This document shows, one piece after another, positions 60,478-64,000 of a DNA stretch of 64,000 nt (the stretch's first letter is position 1; each line of letters begins with the position of its first letter). This DNA is from Bicyclus anynana (lineage: Eukaryota; Arthropoda; Insecta; Lepidoptera; Nymphalidae), in NCBI RefSeq assembly GCF_947172395.1, contig NC_069083.1, positions 3,256,501-3,320,500 of the forward strand, written 5' to 3'. Made by a program: the position numbers and the translations under genes. The notes under the pieces were generated by a model, which was not told where the DNA came from, did not search any database, and saw nothing but the letters and a program-made list of their open reading frames with translations.

Positions 60478-60505
60478 AAAAGATCATACAATATTTATAA
60501 TTCAA

Positions 60506-60658
60506 GCCTCAATAGCTCAACGGTAAGAGCCGTTGGACTCATCACCGAGGGGTGGTGGTTCAATCCTCACCCTGTTGGTCTATTGTCGTACCCATTCCTA
60601 GCACAGTCTTTTCCGACTTGTTAGAGGGGAATGAGGATATTGGTCAAATTATAAAAAC
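60506..60658 (+). mobile_element. SINE-C, complete
   Basis: tRNA-like head GCCTCAATAGCTCAACGGTA, then a box B-like GGTTCAATCC, GTCTATTGTCGTACCCATTC, TTTTCCGACTTGTTAGAGG and TGGTCAAATTATAAAAA tail. It lies directly behind the non-LTR fragment at 60331. Confidence 0.8.
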
Positions 60659-61070
60659 TATGGCAAATATTCTTTTATAAAAAAAAAAAATTTTGATAAC
60701 ATTACAATTTCTTTTAGTTTTACTTTCTGTGTGGAGGTGGAAGCCGATCCAACGGCCTCCTAGCATCTTTATCATTAAGGAATTCATCAATGGTATAGTT
60801 ACCTACTAAGTAAATGTTTTTTAACACATTGCTTAAAGCTATGTATTGGCAGGTCCATCACAGTTTTGGGGATCTTGTTATAGAAGTAATAAGAATAATT
60901 AATGAATCGTCACGCCTATTAGGTTAACGATGATAACTATATTTATCAGTTAAACATGTGTCATTGATAATAACAACAGAAAGGAAAGGCGACTTAAAGA
61001 TTTCAAACATATTCTCTCGATAATACACCGAAATTTACAAAACAAACACGATTTCTATTTTATTTTAGTA
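60659..61070. other. Non-coding sequence
   Basis: A 10-base or longer A run near 60680. Nothing else recognised. Confidence 0.35.
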
Positions 61071-61270
61071 CTAGTTGACGCCGCTCGATTTCACCCGCGT
61101 GGTTCAGATACCCGTAGGTAGCCTTATAGCCTTCCTCGATAAATGGGCTACCTAACACTGAAAAAATTTTTCAAATTGGACCAGTAGTTCATGAGGTTAG
61201 CGTCATTCAATTAAGATTCAGATTATCCAACAAACAAACAAACTCTTGAGCTTTATGATATTAGTACAGA
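61071..61270 (-). mobile_element. Helitron, Lep1-like, minus strand
   Basis: CTAGTTGACGCCGC, TTTCACCCGCGTGG, GCCTTCCTCGATAAATGGGC and AAACTCTTGAGCTTTATGAT to ATTAGTACAGA. It has a 12-base internal insertion relative to the copy at 58079. Confidence 0.8.
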
Positions 61271-61904
61271 TAGATATTTCTCATCTATGTCTTGTTATTT
61301 CAAGGGCCTACGCTCTCTCACCATTTCTCTTAGCTTCGCTATTCTTTGATCACGTTCAATGCGAAAGTATACAAAAACAAGATGAAACTAACTGTAGTCG
61401 TATCGTATGATCGGATACATCAATTTGCATAAGATGATAACAAAACAATATTCCCGTCAATTAATTCATATTAATCAATCAAATGACATCATCACGATGC
61501 AAAAAAACTGCTTCCAATGTTCCTTTAATATTAATCGCAAAAAACTGTGTGACTGATTATTATTATAATTATCTTGACCTTATACCTACACATAATATTA
61601 TTTTTATACATTTATTAACTTTATCATTCAACTTTCAAGGCAGAATATCATTTCTGTAACAGGAAATCGCTCGGTACGACTGATTTTAATGCATAAGTTC
61701 CGCTTTTATTTGCGATGTCTAACCTTAACGGTCTTGACACTTAATTTACATGTATACAATTATCTTTGACGACAAATGTATTATGGGATTTATTCAATAA
61801 CACTGTGTAAAAGAAACCAACTGCGTTTTCACACAGGGTGTGATCTAATCTAATCAGTAGGCTATCTTTAGCTTAGCAACTTTGTTTGTAATACTCCCTT
61901 AACA
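61271..61904. other. Non-coding sequence
   Basis: No recognised feature. Confidence 0.35.
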
Positions 61905-62035
61905 TGTGAAGCGCGGGGCGGGGGGAGTGTAACGATGAATGAAAAACCTACGACTGATGCCCGTCACTTCGCCGCACGCACGATATCACAACCGAGCAGT
62001 CTTTCCTCCCGTCGCCCGCAGTATAATGAATTCCG
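61905..62035. other. GC-rich island
   Basis: GCGCGGGGCGGGGGGAG at 61912-61928 and CCCGTCACTTCGCCGCACGC stand out in AT-rich flanks. No ORF or splice site. Possible regulatory element. Confidence 0.25.
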
Positions 62036-62194
62036 CGAGCACGTCAAAATAAAAATAAATATATAGACAAGAGAAAATATGTCGAACAATAGAAGCGGAA
62101 TCGAAAATATCATATCACTCCTTCTTTCCTTGCTATGGAACGAAAGAGAGACGTGGTGAGCATCATAGGCCTACAGGTGATCCAAGTTACGTCT

Positions 62195-62463
62195 CATCAT
62201 CATCATAAACAATCCATATTCGGCTCACTGTTGAGCACGTATCTCCCCTCAGAATGAGAGGGGTTAGGCTAATACTCCCCCACTCTGACCCAATGCGGAT
62301 TGGCAGAGAATTAAGAAAATTCTCAGGTACGCAGGTCTCCTCACATATTTAATTTCTTAAAATGCACTAACTGAAAAGTTGCATGTGCATGCCCCGAACT
62401 TAATTCGAACCTACGCCATCCGAATCGAAGGCAATGGTCATATCCACTGGGCAATCACGGCTA
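62195..62463 (-). mobile_element. SINE-B, nearly complete
   Basis: The minus strand has GCCGTGATTGCCCAGTGGAT, a head with GGTTCGAATTAAG (box B altered), TTAAGAAATTAAAT, GAATTTTCTTAATTCTCTGC, CCTAACCCCTCTCATTCTGA and the ATGATGATGA tail. About 30 bases around the CACGTGTCTCAAACGG box are lost. Confidence 0.8.
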
Positions 62464-62924
62464 CAATACATCTGCCTATGTTTATTTGATATAAGGTTGC
62501 CACTACCACGTTTAACATGAACAATGAAAAAATGGTTAGTTGAGAGCGTACGTTAATGTTCTAGAACTCTATTTGTGTCAAGGGAATCTCAACCTTCTGT
62601 TGTATTAAAAGGGTGTGTTTCGTTATGACAGTGTTCGTCCTTGGAGATCACATTAACAAGTTCTGTCCTTGCACGGTCCGGTGCGTGGAACCTTCCCAAG
62701 GCTGCTGTGACAAGTGGGATATTCGTTTCAGTGTCAAATGACTTGCGAACCTACTCTTGCCGTGGAAGTTGTTGAGATGTGAAACTTAAAGCGCATGTCC
62801 ACACGACGCGACGGCGGTGGGGTGTAAAAAAAAACTAAAAAAAAAAAAACGCTTTTAGCACGCATTAATAATAACAAATATTGGATTTAAGTCACGTGAC
62901 TATATTTTTCGTATTCCTGACAGC

Positions 62925-63130
62925 AAACCCTTTCATTTGATATCCATATCATGGGGGGTGGATTTCGAACAGCCAGTCCGCTATCTTGGGGAGGCCGCCA
63001 TATTGGATTTGTAATGACGTTTCTTATCTAGTCATGTATTGTCATCACAACTCAGTGCGTGTGCAAAATTTCATCCTAATCGAAGACAGGGAAGTGGGTC
63101 AAATTAAGATTCCAAGATTTGAGTTTCTTA
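62925..63130. repeat. Dispersed lepidopteran repeat
   Basis: CCCTTTCATTTGATATCCAT, GGCCGCCATATTGGATTTG and AAAATTTCATCCTAATCGAA, then AGTGGGTCAAATTAAGATTC, belong to a common repeat I associate with Lepidoptera. Its class is unknown to me. Single copy here. Confidence 0.45.
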
Positions 63131-64000
63131 TATACATATTTAAGAAGCTAATATAATCGTGTTAATAAAAACCAAAGTCTTTGCCTGGACCAATATAATA
63201 GACTTATCTTGTTAAGGAATTTGTATGGCAACATTCTTACTATAATTTAGACCAGAATTAGACCATCGTACTATATTAGCTAACTAACCCTTAAAGTTTG
63301 ATCATATATTTTTTTTCGATGGATTGCCACGAAGTGATTGCGGCGACCTGGGGCATGATTTCCCATATTATGTCGCCCAGAATCTTTCATTTAATTTTCA
63401 ATTTCCAAGTGCAAATATAAAAAAAAAAAATAGCTTATTTGAGTAGGTACAAACAACTCGTGGAACGTGATTGTGGTCCTAGTTTTCTTGTCATTTCCAA
63501 GTGACAGGCGCGAGTGAGGTGGAAGAATAACAGATTGATTTGCCCGTTCCATAATACATTTTTCGCGTCATTACCGGTCACGAACCGCTCGGAACACGCC
63601 GGCGAGATAGTCAGGTCGTGACTGTGAACGGTCTCTATCGAACACCAGAGAAGTTTAATGAAACTGTACATACAAAGACTAAGGGAAGAAAGGTACACAG
63701 ATCTCCAGTAACCAGGGTATGAACAAGCAGTTAACTTAAATGAGGAGGGTGTGGGGCAAATCTAAAAGAACCTCTCAGACAATTGTCATTGAAATTTCTA
63801 GTTGTTTTCACAATAATTTAGTGATATTACATTTTACAACATTTATTTATGAATTGCCACTAACTTTCAAATCAGTTTTCCTTAATTATGCAAAAGTAGT
63901 GTGTAAGGCGGTACGAGAATAGTCCAATGATGGGGTCAAGCCTTGAAGTTGGAGCCTCTCCTTTGGGAGTCCTGGCCCTAACCGTGGGGTTGTTGAAGCT
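63131..64000. other. Window-end region, mixed composition
   Basis: 63440-63700 is less AT-rich and keeps a minus-strand frame of 87 codons open, with an acceptor-like CTTTCTTCCCTTAG and a weak GTAATG donor. The phase differs from exons A-C and no family is recognised. 63925-64000 (TCCTTTGGGAGTCCTGGC) looks like the edge of a further element running off the window. Confidence 0.25.

Noticed and set aside
63435..63698. Minus-strand 87-codon frame as a coding exon
   Set aside because: The start is weak, the donor (GTAATG) is in a different phase and the peptide resembles no known family. Kept only as part of the window-end entry.

Overview
This window looks like a piece of a lepidopteran (butterfly or moth) nuclear genome. 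It is AT-rich and gene-poor, and most of what can be identified is mobile-element sequence of types I know from Lepidoptera: Helitrons of the CTATACTAATATTATAAA / CTAG type, three tRNA-derived SINE families, RTE-clade LINE tails, hAT-like MITEs and a TTAA-flanked piggyBac-like relic. No complete gene is present. I see no genuine tRNA, rRNA, CRISPR or bacterial-style feature.

The only convincing coding sequence is on the minus strand. Three short GC-rich exons lie far apart: 18930-19072, 4513-4673 and 1188-1558. Each has an ATG, sits in or beside a local CpG-rich island, and stops exactly at a good GT donor. All three donors leave two bases of a split codon. A possible fourth piece at 49816-49861 has the same donor phase and overlaps a juxtaposed acceptor/donor sequence that resembles a recursive splice site. 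The simplest reading is that most of the window is the 5' half of one large minus-strand gene with alternative first exons joining a shared exon beyond the left edge. The phase, the arrangement, a perfect cAMP response element beside one exon and a weak N-terminal motif would suit a PDE4/dunce-like phosphodiesterase. The shared exon is not visible, so this is only a hypothesis.

Layout: 1-5 kb holds two candidate first exons with their GC-rich flanks. 5-18 kb is intron-like DNA with Helitrons, a perfect 46-bp palindrome and a hAT-like MITE. 18.9-19.6 kb is the strongest CpG island, with exon 1 and a hydrophobic upstream ORF. 19.6-34.7 kb is a dense mobile-element zone with nested insertions and the piggyBac-like relic. 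34.7-49.8 kb is mainly featureless AT-rich DNA with RTE tails and a long (ATG)n tract. 49.8 kb holds the recursive-splice candidate. 50-64 kb contains more repeats, including a Helitron that has acquired a roughly 310-bp G-rich minisatellite.
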